DNA of 54,800 nucleotides from Gonapodya prolifera JEL478. Its lineage: Eukaryota > Monoblepharomycota > Monoblepharidomycetes > Monoblepharidales > Gonapodyaceae. The translations under genes were made by a program, and so were the position numbers. Positions 1 through 11,261 of the stretch are shown piece by piece. The stretch covers positions 245,387-300,186 of the forward strand of contig KQ965751.1 in the NCBI GenBank assembly GCA_001574975.1, in the 5' to 3' direction. Under the pieces are notes generated by a model. That model worked only from the letters and a program-made list of their open reading frames with translations. It had not been told where the DNA came from and made no database searches. How positions within the stretch are numbered: position 1 is the stretch's first letter; every line of letters starts with the position of its first letter.

Positions 1-565
1 ATCCACCTTGCACCACATAGCTCCCTCACCGCGCAAGCCGGCCCCAAGTTCCACTGCTGCTGCAGCGCGCCACTCGTGATGATGCGACCGGTTCTGAAGA
101 AAACTGAGGAGGGAGACGCGAATGAGTCTGCGTGAAGCGCGACTTGATGGCACAAGAAGTCCTTTTGGAGAATCTGATACCTTTGTGATTAACCATGACA
201 AACACGAATAGCAATATGAAGAATTGTTCCCGACTGACTCAACACTGATTGGCTCTTATGCACACCACACTATAGCAATCGCTGGCCGAGGACGAGCTCT
301 GCACTTTTCCCCGTGGTCGTCTCACCCCGCTGGATTATTGATATTGTGAAGGTGCTTTTCTTTATTTACCCAAGAAATTTCGCGTATCAAAATAGTGAAG
401 AGGTATTCTATCTGTGCAAACCACTCCCAAAACAATGCAATGTGCAGACAAGAAGCCGTAATCCCCACAAAGATCATCCCACATCGACTCACGTTTAGTC
501 CAATCTGAATCCCCCACCATCCCCACGTCCGGCAGCCGATGGACGTGTCACACCACCTTCCGCCG
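1..565. other. No gene recognised at left edge
   Basis: Only short overlapping frames without recognisable motifs are seen on either strand. The 3' part is downstream of the zinc-finger gene that ends at 566, so it probably contains its 3' untranslated region. A gene cut by the window edge cannot be excluded. Confidence 0.5.
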
Positions 566-2109
566 TTACGCCTTAAGACACGTCCCTTCGTGCCGCCGAA
601 GCGCGTCCAACCTCGCAAAGCCTTTTGCGCATTTGTCGCATATGTGCGGTTTGACCTGGCTGTGGATTCGTTCGTGTCTGGTGGTGGTGGTGGGGGGGTG
701 GGAGGGGAAGTGTTGGGGTGGTGATTAGTTTGTGAGAGGAAGGAGAAGGGAGGGAAGGGAAAGGGGGAAAGGAGTGACGTACCGGGAAAGATCGTGTTTG
801 CGCCCGAAAGCCATTTTGCATTCTTCGCAGATGTAGGGTCGTTCGCCCGTGTGACTATAGGGATCAGTCGTAGCGCGGCAAGTTGACCCCCAAAGACATA
901 GCAACGTCAGTCAATACCAGTCACGAGGTACATGTCTCCACGCTCTAAACTCACGTCACGATATGACTCGCCATATTATGCGCTCTCGTGGCGGTCCTCC
1001 CGCATCCTTTGTACGGGCACGTGTATATCTTGCCGTCGCCCTTGAGTTCTGTGTCGGGTGAAGACAGGTCGGCGGTGGCGGCAGCAGCGGTGGTCTTTCG
1101 GGGCGCGCCCTCTTCGTTGTCAGAGACCCACGGGTCGGTTTTGGGGTGTGGAGGTGGGGTGGGTGGGTGGGGAGGTCGGAGGTGGTAAGTGGTGGTGAGT
1201 GGAGGACGGCGGTGGTGGCGTCAGTGGGGAAGTCCAGTGTGGCGACCTCGAGGAGGGTGGAGATGGGCGTGCAGCGGGTTTGACCGCACGTAGAGTCTGG
1301 CACAAAGGCTGGTGGCTCCAGGGACTCTCGCCCGACGCGGATCCATCCAAATGTGGAGCGTATGTGGGTGTCATCTCTGGGAGCCCTGAGCACCGCTTCA
1401 TACAAAGGAGGAAGCTGAAATGGAGGGAGAATGTCGTCGGTCGTACTTTTTCGACAATACACGGCTCTCCTTGAAGCAAGAACACTGATACGCACCTTCG
1501 CGCGGCTCCTGTGGTAGTCCAGCGATTGCACCAGTTTGATATACGCGTTCCAAGCCTTGTCCACTTTGTCGTCCAAATCACCCGCCATCGGGGACCTCCC
1601 AACGACAGTCGGAAGGGGACATTGTGGCATCGCGTCGCTCGATGGATCCCAGGCCTCCCACTCCCTCAACGCGACCTCGGCAATGGGAAGCTGCTTCCAG
1701 AGTTCTTCCGCCGACCAATATTTCGTCTGCGCGCTCGGAGGGTCGACGGGCTCTCTCTCCATGCGCCTCCTCTTGCGCGGTTGTAAGGATAGGAGTTCCG
1801 GGTCGTGGACCGTCTGATTGTGATTGGTGGTGGAAAGGGATGCAAGGTTTGAGGGAACATCCGGAAAACGAGCGGCGCAACGCGACAACGCACCTTGTAC
1901 ATGTATCCGTCTCTCGATGATGCGCTCGGCCTCGTTTCGCGTGGCAGCGTGTCGGTGTCGGCAGCGGAAGAGGGGAAGGCGAAAATGTTCCTGCGGACAC
2001 CCTCACAAGCCATCACAAGCCACATTCGAGCCACACTCTGAACTTCCGAATCGAGAAACCCGTATTCCGTTGACCACGTAAGCGCTGAGCTGCTCCCTCT
2101 AGAGTACAA
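566..2109 (-). CDS. C2H2 zinc-finger transcription factor
   Basis: Probable DNA-binding regulator acting in the nucleus. Three tandem fingers lie at the C-terminus. Finger 1 contains CPYKGCGRTATRAHNMASH, followed by the linker THTGERPYIC. Finger 2 is CEECKMAFGRKHDLSRHERIH. Finger 3 is CDKCAKGFARLDALRRH and ends in a Cys rather than a second His. Splicing at 954/855 (GTGAGT...TATAG) and 782/678 (GTACGT...CACCAG) joins the fingers in frame, and the stop is at 566-568. Upstream, an exon of about 1492-1828 encodes a basic patch (RKRRRMERE) and a Trp-rich helix. The finger order and FARLDALRRH resemble Crz1/Msn2-like fungal regulators, but orthology is not shown. The frame leading into the finger exon is displaced by one base around 1130-1145, in a C/A homopolymer run. 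The start codon and 5' exons are uncertain. Confidence 0.75.
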
Positions 2110-2434
2110 AGTCGCGGATGTGGACTTCAGGGTGAGCGAAGTGCTGCTATGTAGACTGGGGTGGGTTTATCCGCCACATTTTAATCTGTGTATCGCATTG
2201 GGTTCAAGCACCCAAATTTTCAAAGATTTGGCCTCCAAGCGTTTCTTCCCGGTTGAAAATATCCCGGCGATTCTGTGTGGCTCGACCCCATCAGGTGCAA
2301 CATTGACATTGAATTGATAGATCTCAAATTGGAGCTTTGAGTGTTTTGCAACTCGCTTGAATTTTATGGTCAATCGACTAGTAATAATTGTTGAAAGCAG
2401 GTAGTACAATACAATTTAATCATATTTAATCCCA

Positions 2435-2904
2435 ATGCCAAGTGCTCTCATAGCGAACTCCCTCCGAGGCACCTTTTACAAACCTCGACTCGTCACCGCT
2501 GCACCAAAATTCTCTGAACTGTTGCCTCTGTCCGACTTCCCCAAGTACAAACACGACGCTGCTGGAAACCCGTCGTCGAAGACCTTTGCCGAGGATAAGC
2601 ACGCTCAAAAAGAAGACAGTGACGCAGTACTAGAGGACGAAGATACCGGATTGGATGAGCCAGTATGAAGCTTGAACCTCGTTTTGCTTTTTCTTTTTCG
2701 TATTGACGTTCTTTCCCCCCACTTGTCCAGCACCCACCCGCCTCGACCACCGCACCCCTCCCACCCCGCGGCGCCGACATAGCCCAGCAAATGGGCGCGC
2801 ATACCCGGTACAACGAGCGCAAGAACCTTCCGCCTGGGTTTCGTGCCATTGACGATGGGGAGGAAGAGGGCGAGAGGGCGACGGATCCGAAGAGGGAGGA
2901 GTGA
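2435..2904 (+). CDS. Small two-exon protein, function unknown
   Basis: Exons 2435-2662 and 2731-2904 join in phase across a clean intron (GTATGA...TTGTCCAG) to give 133 residues. The N-terminus is basic and hydrophobic, starting MPSALIANSLRGTFYKPRL, and could be a mitochondrial presequence; that is inference. The middle is acidic (around EDSDAVLEDEDTG). The C-terminus has a distinctive segment, TRYNERKNLPPGFRAIDD, followed by a charged tail. No family is recognised. Support is the exon phase, a plausible codon pattern and the conserved-looking C-terminal block. Confidence 0.5.
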
Positions 2905-4138
2905 AGGGAGTGAAGAGCGTGGTGTGGGGCGTGAGAAGTGTAGATTTGCAGAGCTAAAGACTGCAGGATGTTCCGAAAATGAGGGGAAAAGGTGAAGTCT
3001 CTATATGACGTCAATGATGCGAATGACCGCGCGCTTTTAGCTTCATTTAAATACTGGAGAGCCAGAAAAGTCTGGAAACATCTTACCACTAATAACTGCT
3101 GTTCAATTGTGGTTCCGCTTTTGGTGTTCTTGGGTGCTGAAGTGACGTGTGGCGTCAAATGCAACTGTCCCGATATCTTTGTATGGTTTCAGTCAGTAAC
3201 GCACACATCTCCCACTCTTTCTCCGTGTCTTGCTGAGCCTTCCCGTGAGCTGAGATGATTCCGGCGACTGTGTAGGCAACACCAAGCAGGTTCGTTTAAG
3301 GCAAGCGAAGACGGAGAGTTGATATGGTGAGCCAATAAATATTTACGGCGTAATAAGTAACTTGTATTCATTTCGGAATCAGCACCGGAACGGGCAAGGA
3401 GTGGGAAATTTCATTTAGGCGCATCATACCCCACGACGTGGCAGGGCACCTGCGCCGGAACCCGATTACGCAATATCTAGAGCTGTTTGGGTTTAGCATC
3501 GTCCATTCTTAAAGCAAGGGCGGGCACGGCAAACCCAAGTGGCAAATCTTCGGTCTCACCCGACCCACGTGCCACATCGACAAACCAGCAGTTCTTGCCC
3601 ACAGCCATGTCTTGACATGTCGGTCTACGGGCCCGTGGATTTCACGCGTCAGTGCGTTTCACGGGCAGATCTCCGCATCACTGCCGATGGGGCAATCTCG
3701 CTTGGAACTGCCTCGAGTGTGGTTGCCCCGTTGGTAGTAATGCCAAAGGCTCGCGGTTGGGCCGTAATTGACCTCCTTCGTGGGTTCTTGAAGTTGCTGA
3801 ATCCTGTTGTGGGCACGCAAAACGCGAAGACGACTACCTTGACTCATTCTATTTGGTGTTCCAGAATGTAGCTATGTCCCATCGAAATATGACAGTGGAT
3901 TACCCGAACAAATTTCTCAATTCTCTCGCAATGTAGTTACATATGGAGATTGGAGATATTGCTGGAGATGGAAAGTTCGCATAGACTGCGCACTTTTGCG
4001 ATATAAACAGGGTTGCTAGTTATTTGAAACAATAGCCTGGAAGTGAAACATGAAGGGCTTTTTCTCTCAAGCAAAATTTGTGTAAAGCGTCACCTTTTTT
4101 GCCGAGCAAAACTATACAAAACACAATTATCGGCCAAA
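2905..4138. other. No convincing gene
   Basis: About 1.2 kb between the small gene and the methyltransferase. A 110-codon plus-strand frame at 3539-3871 has no motif and no splice support. The stretch next to 4138 is A/T-rich and may include the lost 3' end of the methyltransferase gene, but no matching coding sequence is visible. Confidence 0.5.
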
Positions 4139-5277
4139 TTAGAGGAAAATCGCAAATAGGAGGATGAAAGCTAGTTCCTTCCCAACAGAGCTGGCAAAGA
4201 GGGCGCTCGCGACTTCGTGGTGCGTTGCAGTATCTATCTTCGCCGCGGGCGATGAGGTGTCCTTGTTCCAGTCAAGGAGGATGTGACTAAAAGCTATTTT
4301 CACCCGACCTGCCAACTCCTCGATACTGCCTGTGTGGAGCAGACCATGCTCCTCAAGTAGCTTCAGGGAGGGGAGATAGACATCTTTCCACGAGTCAATG
4401 AAAACGACGTCGAATCTGATGTGAAATTGCATCGGCCTTCATACTCATATCAACAGAATTCCCAACAATTTTTATTCACTCACCCGTTCGGAAACCGCTC
4501 TTTCAAAGTGAGAATAATCTTGAGACAGTCCCCTACCAAAAGCTCTACAACGGAATGACCCGTTGGGGATGCAAGCCGCAATGGACGTAATCTTTTTGGC
4601 GACGGCAGATGTTGTCGCGTTGATGTCCATCGAGATGAGAAGAGGCTTTGGGTCTTTATCGAGCGGCATTTGTTTCCTTGATGACGAATTACTCGCACTT
4701 CAACAAACGCACCACCTCCGCCGGACTCCTTCCACACACTTACCATTTCCGACCCAATCACCGTCACCGAGTACCCAATGTAGGTGCCAAGCTCGAGGAG
4801 CGTCCTTGGCTTGCTATCTCGAATCACTTTGCGGATGAGCACGGCTTTTTCGTCGCCCAGGGACATGTGCCAGTGGTTGTCCCAGCCGACTACACGGTGG
4901 CACAGAAAAACATTAATGAGCGCCCGTCTGCTGTGCTTAATGCAGAGATCAACTCACGTTTGTCCATCACGTCAACCACGCTCTGCGCATTGCCTGGAGT
5001 CGCCTGAAGCTTGACTTGCTCATGGGTGACTTCGTGAACTCGACTCTTGGATGGGTCTTCCATCATTTGATCCGCGGTACAGGTGTACAGGGGATCATTT
5101 TGACCTGTTGGCCTGTTGTCCCCCCCATGCAGAGCATAATAGAACCGAAAGGGGCAACGTGCGTTCAAACCTGGCACACCCTGAACGTCCCCCAGAACCT
5201 TCTAGTGGAACTCAAATCGGAGCCGTTAGACTACATACTTCAATCGTATTGCGGTATTTGTTGATCAGTGTAGCCAT
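4139..5277 (-). pseudogene. Catechol O-methyltransferase, damaged
   Basis: SAM-dependent O-methyltransferase of the COMT family, which methylates a catechol hydroxyl. The likely start at 5277 gives MATLINKYRNTIE, then an intron with donor GTATGT. The next exon carries the COMT signature ATPGNAQSVVDVMDK, spliced at GTGAGT to WDNHWHMSLGDEKAV and the SAM-binding motif LELGTYIGYS. The acidic ribose-binding strand LLISMDINA follows, and later FDVVFIDSWKDVYLP, containing the metal/SAM-side Asp. Two problems are visible. The frame shifts by one base at about 4540-4560, between ACIPNG and VVELLVGDCLKI. After LLEEHGLLHTGS the normal ending (usually VLLADNV...PG) is missing and replaced by an unrelated tail ending at 4139. 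The copy is therefore truncated, or the sequence contains errors. Confidence 0.75.
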
Positions 5278-5962
5278 GGCAAAGTTGCTCGATAATAAAC
5301 TTCGATGGGCCGGATTGTGCGCTCGAAAGAATTAAAAATGAAGTTCCAAAAACAGCCAGCGACATTGCAGTGGCAGTGAATATTATGTACAAGGCTCAAA
5401 TTGCGTATTGTCTCGAATGGAGCGAATCAGTCCGCCTAGATGTGGACTCTTCAACAGGAGAGGACTGTCGTTCTGCAACCTGATTAGAATCGTTTTTTCA
5501 GACGAGCAAGCAACAAGCGAAGTTTACTGTACGTGAGAGTTGAAGGAGATAATGAACATCGATCAACTGTAAAAGACTGAATTCTGTCCAAGTAAAGACG
5601 CAATCGAGGGCAAGCGACGTGTGACGACATATTATCGTGACTGCAGTGAGAAAACCCTCCTTAAACACTCCAAGTAGGCGAACGCACTTGCTCTAATGGT
5701 TGGCATTTCAGTCAGAGTGGCACAAGCCGGCAATTTTCGACGGACCTTTTACGAACCGAAAGTGTACTTCAAGAGGGAAAAATCTAATCACATGACTTCT
5801 GCACTGACATACACAATGAAAGGACGGAAACTAACAAATTAAAATCGAACCACGGGGGTATGCATATCCGAACCCAACACCCAAAACAAGCATCAAATCA
5901 CGGTAAGTATACAAGGCGGTCTCACGAGCGCCACGCCAGCGTCCAAATCTACTCCTCGTGAA
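5278..5962. other. Intergenic, nothing recognised
   Basis: About 0.7 kb between the methyltransferase start and the 3' end of the next minus-strand gene. No frame above 60 codons has recognisable content. Confidence 0.5.
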
Positions 5963-6747
5963 TCAACTCGACGCACAACGCGTGTACGGGTGTGATCGGA
6001 AATCGCTCTTGGGCCTCGCCGCCACAAAAATGTTCGAATTGGGGGAGTTGCTCCGACGACGGCCCGCATAGCCTTCTTCGACAAAGTCCATATCGGGAAC
6101 GGCTTGGCATTGCGACGAGGCGTCGCTGGGCGTGGGGGAGAGCGAGTCGATGGATGGTTTGCGTGAGGTAAGAATCTGGTAAGGGCAAGCCAGGCACATC
6201 ACCCACGGAGAAAATATTAGGACAGGCATTGGCAGGTAGAGGTAGAGATGACGAGATGCAGGCTTACCATGGTTGAGATTTCGGCCAGCGCAAAAAGGTT
6301 CTTGTCCCGTCGTTGGTGTGGGGCTCGACCACCCGTTGGAAAGTCGGCTTTAGGCACGACAGGATCCTCGACCCTCTCGTCGACGAGGGACGCAATGCTC
6401 ATTGGGGAGCATCGACGTGTTGGCGAAGTGTGTTTGGTTGATATTGTTGGCGTGGCGGCTTCCAATGGCTGAGAGGGCGTGGAAGCGCTGCCTTGCGTCA
6501 CAGGGACGTCCGAGACTCGCTCGTCCGCGGGTCCAGCACGCGCGGCAGCAAGACACAGCAGCACTTCCGCCGTCGTGAGCGTGCTCTCGTCGTCGTCGCG
6601 TCGATTCGCATCCGCCAGGTTGCGCAGTCCCGATGTGGCGTGTCCGGGAGGCGCGCGCCAAGGCAACAGCTCGAGCAGCACGGGGCTCGCCGGGTCTCGG
6701 AATACTGCGAGCATGATGAAAAACGCCGTCGTCTGGTCTTCCTGCAT
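5963..6747 (-). CDS. Unknown protein, paralogue A of adjacent pair
   Basis: Two exons, 6268-6747 and 5963-6175, join in phase 0 (donor ATG|GTAAGC, acceptor ACCAG). The protein begins MQEDQTTAFFIMLAVFRDP, has a low-complexity Ala/Pro/Ser-rich middle, then CSPMSIASLVDER, a second conserved block LFALAEISTM at the exon junction, and a Ser-rich tail. Three blocks and the intron position match the next gene upstream (7121-7964), so the two are tandem duplicates. No known domain is recognised. The short MSIASLVD element resembles a linear interaction motif in an otherwise disordered protein, which would fit a regulatory role; that is inference. Confidence 0.6.
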
Positions 6748-7120
6748 TGCGCTGCGTGTTTGTTGGTGTGGAGTGTGTGGCGGGCTCCCTCGACTCGGCA
6801 CCTCTTCTATAGCGATGAGAGGGCTCCCTAACGCCACGACTAATTTTGCATGATAAAAAAAGAACTTTGTTCATAGGATACGAGAAAAATGCGGGTTGAT
6901 GCGCGTTTTTTCTCCCGAAATTCCATTGATGAACCGACAAGAAATGGCAATAAAATCGAAGGTTGAAATCATCACCTGATACCAGGGATTTGCCGAATAA
7001 AGGGAATGGCGTGTTTCAGAGTCAAAATGTGCTTGGATGGAGAGTGACCACGATATCGGTATAATCATGAAAACACGAAAGTACATATGGCAGGTGCGAT
7101 CATAATACGTCAACAAAATG
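6748..7120. other. Spacer between paralogues A and B
   Basis: About 370 bp, A/T-richer than its flanks, lying upstream of paralogue A and downstream of paralogue B. It probably holds the promoter of A. No specific element is identified. Confidence 0.4.
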
Positions 7121-7964
7121 TCAGATACTGCAAACGTCTGCATCAAGCAGTCGCTCATCAGGGTCAACACGACGCGCCAGCGCGAGGGTAAGGGTAGGGG
7201 TGAGCTCGACGAGCTTTCCGGTGCGAGTCGGTGGCGCTTCGATACACTTCACGGAAGTGAGCGGCGCGGCTGCTTGAATCAACGCCGGCGGGAGGATCAG
7301 AGGAGGCTTGCCGAGCTTCTAGTACCTAGGAAAATCGTCGACGTGGTTACAACTTTGCACGTCATTGTGAGAGTTTAGAGACCAGGTCGACACTCACCAT
7401 AACAGAAAGATTAGCGAGCGCCTCCAAAGGTCCCACTTCTCCGAAAACCAGCGGTGAAGGGGATTTTGAAGCAGGTAATTGTGAAATATATGCCTCCGCA
7501 GCTGAAGTCGTTGCCGTGAGGTCTCGAGATGGCGACGCCACGCGCGGTGGTGATACCCAAGGTGTTACCGCGTCCCCCTCAGTCGGGTCCACCAACGTCG
7601 AAACCGACATTCTCGAGTCTGTGCGATTGTGCTTGAGCGATACTGGTACTGTGGAGTCGGATGTGGGGTTGAGAGGGAGCCTGTGAGGGAGCAGCTCGGC
7701 CTCGGATGAAGTCGACGTGGCTTCCGCCGCCGACGAGATCCGCAGAGAGGACATGTGGAGGAGGAGCAGGAGCGCGGATGGATACACAGGTGGTATGGTG
7801 GGTTCTCCAAGGGTGGGTGCGGGTGCGACAAGTGGCGGGATGGGTCCAGAAGCAGCTGCTGTGTTGCTTTCACAACGGTCCGTGACCACCGCCGGCGGGT
7901 CGATCGGCGACCTCAACAGCGCAAGCATCGCAAAGAAGGCCAGCGTTCTGTCTCGTGAATCCAT
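7121..7964 (-). CDS. Unknown protein, paralogue B of adjacent pair
   Basis: Exon 1 spans 7398-7964, starts MDSRDRTLAFFAMLALLRSP and ends at ANLSVM|GTGAGT. That is the position where paralogue A has its intron after EISTM. The internal block RMSVSTLVDPTEG corresponds to MSIASLVDER in A. Exon 2 has two possible acceptors. One at 7318 gives a frame running to a stop at 7121. One at 7325 gives a frame stopping at 7164. Both are open, so the C-terminus is unresolved. The middle is low-complexity, rich in Ala, Pro, Ser and Thr. The start is 458 bp from the divergent gene at 8423, so the two may share a promoter region. Confidence 0.55.
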
Positions 7965-8422
7965 GTTCTGTAGTTCCGTTCGTTCGCCAGCCGCAGCGAG
8001 GGATCGTGTTTTTGCCAGCGGCTGATGTTTTGAGGGCGTGTTTGGAGTACAGCCCCGCACGATCGGGGCGTAAATAAAGGTACTGTTTCACCGGGGCGCC
8101 ACAGAGCGGGACCGTGTCCCCAAAACAGAGCCGAGTCAGTGGGTGCCGCATCGCGAGTGCGAATCGGCCAGACGCAGTGGGGCACTTGTTGGTGGGAACG
8201 GGAGGGACCGAGATGGCGTCCGCGCCCCATAGCACTAGGAAATGTAAGATGGTTACATGTATTCCTAGGATGAGCAAGAATATTCAACTAGCCTGAACGG
8301 GACATATCGAATGGTGCGGGCACGTTGTGGCAAAGGTTAACCCCTTCTGGCTTCATGTGAATCGCCCTCCACAGTGCTTGGATTTCCCACTCCTTACTTC
8401 TTCGATACCCCGCCTTTCCCTC

Positions 8423-10880
8423 ATGGAGTCAGGCGACTCCCCATCCTCTCTGCCCATACCTTCCTCACGTCTTTCGCCACCCCTCCCTTCCGAATCCAGC
8501 CACCCAGCAACCCTCGCCGGCCGCAACTTCCTCCCACCCAACAGAAGGGTACGCATGCCCCAATCGCCCGCGAGCAGAATGTCCAGACTGAGGAACGGCG
8601 TGCAAACGTTCGGCCCCCCCGCAGGCATGTTCGTGGTGCCTCTCAACGACCTGGAGCAGCAGTCATTGGGTCAAAATGAGGGCGTGGGAGTGCCGTCGGA
8701 TGGAAGAATGGGTCGAAGCCCCTCCATCTCGCTCGTAAGCCTTCCGAACACAGGTGCAGAAGGATCCAATTTGGGAGGAAACCGAGTGCCCAGCCGGTCC
8801 TCCTCGCTCTTCTCCCTCCCGCGCGAAACCGAAAGTGACACGGCCTTCGACGAGGACGGCGACGGCGACTCCGACTCGGACGACGAGCTCGAGGGGTACA
8901 GCGTGCACTCGCGGCGGCCACACCACGGGCCAGCCTCGCAGACAACGTCGGGATCTTCACAGTCCTCGTTACCTGTCACGGGGAAGAGACTGGGAAGCGC
9001 CATGGACACGGACTCGAATGGGTCTGATAGCCCCCGGTTCGGGCCCGTCTTTGGCGTGCAGTCGTTCCAGTTCCCCGCCTTGGGTGGAGGGTCAGCCGTC
9101 GCGGCATTCGGCAACAACGTTTTCAACCACCTCAACGCCACAGGATGGCTCAACACCCTGCAGACCGCGCAGGAACCCCTCTCCCTCCCTCCCTCCGCGT
9201 CTCCCGCCAAAAGACGCCGCGTCTCCTCCCCGCACTTCACAGGATCCGACATCGCGATGGAAGACGTGCCTCTTGGCTCGCCCGGGCTGCAGGGACGCAC
9301 ACCGAGGCAAACGCCGAATAACTATTCCCTTGACGCTGCCTCTTTCTTCTCCTCCGCGGGAGTGGGGGTGCTTGACGGCGCCATCACGGACTCTCCGCAA
9401 ATGGATAGCATCGACACAATGATGATGTCCCCTCGGACAGGTTCTCCCGCGACCGAACCCGACCTCGGCACCGCAACTCTGGCACCGGGTCTCCCCTCTG
9501 CCTTCCCCTCTCGCCAGTCCGGCACCGGCATTCCAACCACACCCCGCCGCGAATCCTTCTCCGTATCCCACGCCCTGCGATCCACCAAGGCGGGCATCTC
9601 CCGCGTCTCGGCGCTCTTGGCCGCTGAGCGCAACCCTGCGGCCGTCGAGGCGATTCACGAACGCGAGACGACAACACTGCTCAAAGGCACCGACGGGCGG
9701 GATTCCAGTGCAGCGCTGACGCTGCACCCGCACCCCGTTGTTCACCACGGTACCCTTTCGTGGGTCAGTGGGGACACCTCACCCTCTGGAACAGAGTTTC
9801 CCACACAGGGACTGGACCGACCTGTCTCTGCTCAACACCCACACTTCCACACAGGCACACGCCTACGCTCCGTCGCCCTCGTGGACGTCGCGCCCGACTC
9901 TCCCTCCATGATGTCCTCGGGCCCCGACAGCTCCACCGGTGACCTCTCCGAGTCTAACTCCGCCACGCCCACTTCCGTGCCGAGCGTCACCGACCTCCCG
10001 AAAGTATCCTCCCCGGCCATGTCGGGGTCTTCGCTTGTGATAGAGGATGACGCACTTGGCGCGGTCGGCGGCGTGCCGCTCGCGATGCAGCTCGCGCCCG
10101 TGCCCAATAAGGAGATCAGGAATCCGGCGCAGTATGTGAGCCATACGAGTAAATTGAATCCGGAGAATAATGTGAGTGGTCGGTCGGTAGCGATCCACGA
10201 TGTTCTGTACGTGTCCGTGTGACGCGCTCCATCTTTTTTTGCAGTACCTCAACCGATCGGCACACCCTGAAGTGTACGGCAGCTCTCCCGTCTTGACAAC
10301 CTTCGTCCCTTCACCATCCGGCACGCCTGTCGTCACTGCCGTCACGTTAAGTCCTGGACTGGGAAGGAGTCTCAAGCGGAAATGTGAGTCGCCGCTATCC
10401 CGTTTCCCCTGGCAGGGGCAATCGTTGACCACCGCTTGCCGCTTAGTCTCGGAGGATCCAACGCAACTGCACCTCGACTCTGTAAAGCGCCATCACCGGA
10501 CCCAATCTGGGGCGTCTATTTCTCCACACGGACACGTTTCCACCGCGTCGGGATCACCTTCGCCTTCCTCGAACTCCGCCATGTCCATCACCCCGACCGC
10601 GCCGTCACCCTCCACCGAGCTCAGGCCTCGTGCAACACCCGGGCGTGTGTGGGCAGATGGAGGTTCTGTCTCGTCCATACTGTTGAAGCCGAGGAGGAGC
10701 GACTCGACCGACACGCAGCAGTCCGAAGGGGGTGTGAGCGAGGGAGGTATGCTGCAGATGGGAGGACCGGGGAAGATCGGGGGCCATGGTCATGGGGGCG
10801 GGTTCTTAAACATACAGGGAGCCCAGGAGGAGTTGGTGAGGATGAAGATCAAGGGTGGGATTGGTGGCGAAGGAGAGTAG
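8423..10880 (+). CDS. Large disordered protein, function unknown
   Basis: Three exons (8423-10171, 10245-10383, 10447-10880) join in phase through introns GTGAGT...TTGCAG and GTGAGT...CTTAG to give 773 residues. An in-frame ATG at 8327 is a possible earlier start. The protein is mostly Ser/Pro/Thr-rich with no recognised fold. Visible features are SRSSSLFSLPRETESD followed by a run of about 18 mostly acidic residues, two basic KRRR/KRHH clusters that could serve nuclear import, a short helix-like segment SRVSALLAAERNPAAVEAI, and a C-terminal KRKFSEDP followed by a polar tail. The conserved-looking segment YLNRSAHPEVYGSSPVL starts exactly at exon 2. A nuclear regulator is plausible, but this is inference. 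Confidence 0.6.
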
Positions 10881-11261
10881 GTCTGGTTCGGTAACCTATC
10901 GGGTGCAGTAGAGATCTTCGATCGTCAGTGGTCATGAGATTTTGTTGTGGTTATCCCTTGTGTCGCCGATACTGTAAAGATTGTATTGTTCAACACGCAT
11001 TTGATTCGCGTTCGATGGTCCATTATATCATGAGGTGACCTTGCAAACTCACATAAAGAATAGAAAAACCAGTTACACCATGCCTGGTTGAAACGCGAAA
11101 GCATATAAAGACGTCTTCGAGCTCAAAATACCCGATTATCTTAGGATGACGTAATCAGGCTCTAAGCCGCTTCAAAGCTTCCCTCGCTTCCCACGTTCCC
11201 GCTGACACATACAGCTCAATGGCTTTTGCACGTCTTTCGTCAATTCTGCGAGACCAAGCTC
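10881..11261. other. Convergent intergenic spacer
   Basis: About 380 bp between the 3' ends of the plus-strand gene at 8423-10880 and the minus-strand Sel1 gene. A/T-rich; presumably both 3' untranslated regions. No gene is seen. Confidence 0.5.

Noticed and set aside
3539-3871. Open frame of 110 codons on the plus strand
   Set aside because: No motif, no neighbouring exon and average composition; chance is enough to explain it.
7870-8287. Minus-strand frames of about 125-135 codons upstream of paralogue B
   Set aside because: They overlap the 5' end and promoter of the verified frame and contain no family motif.
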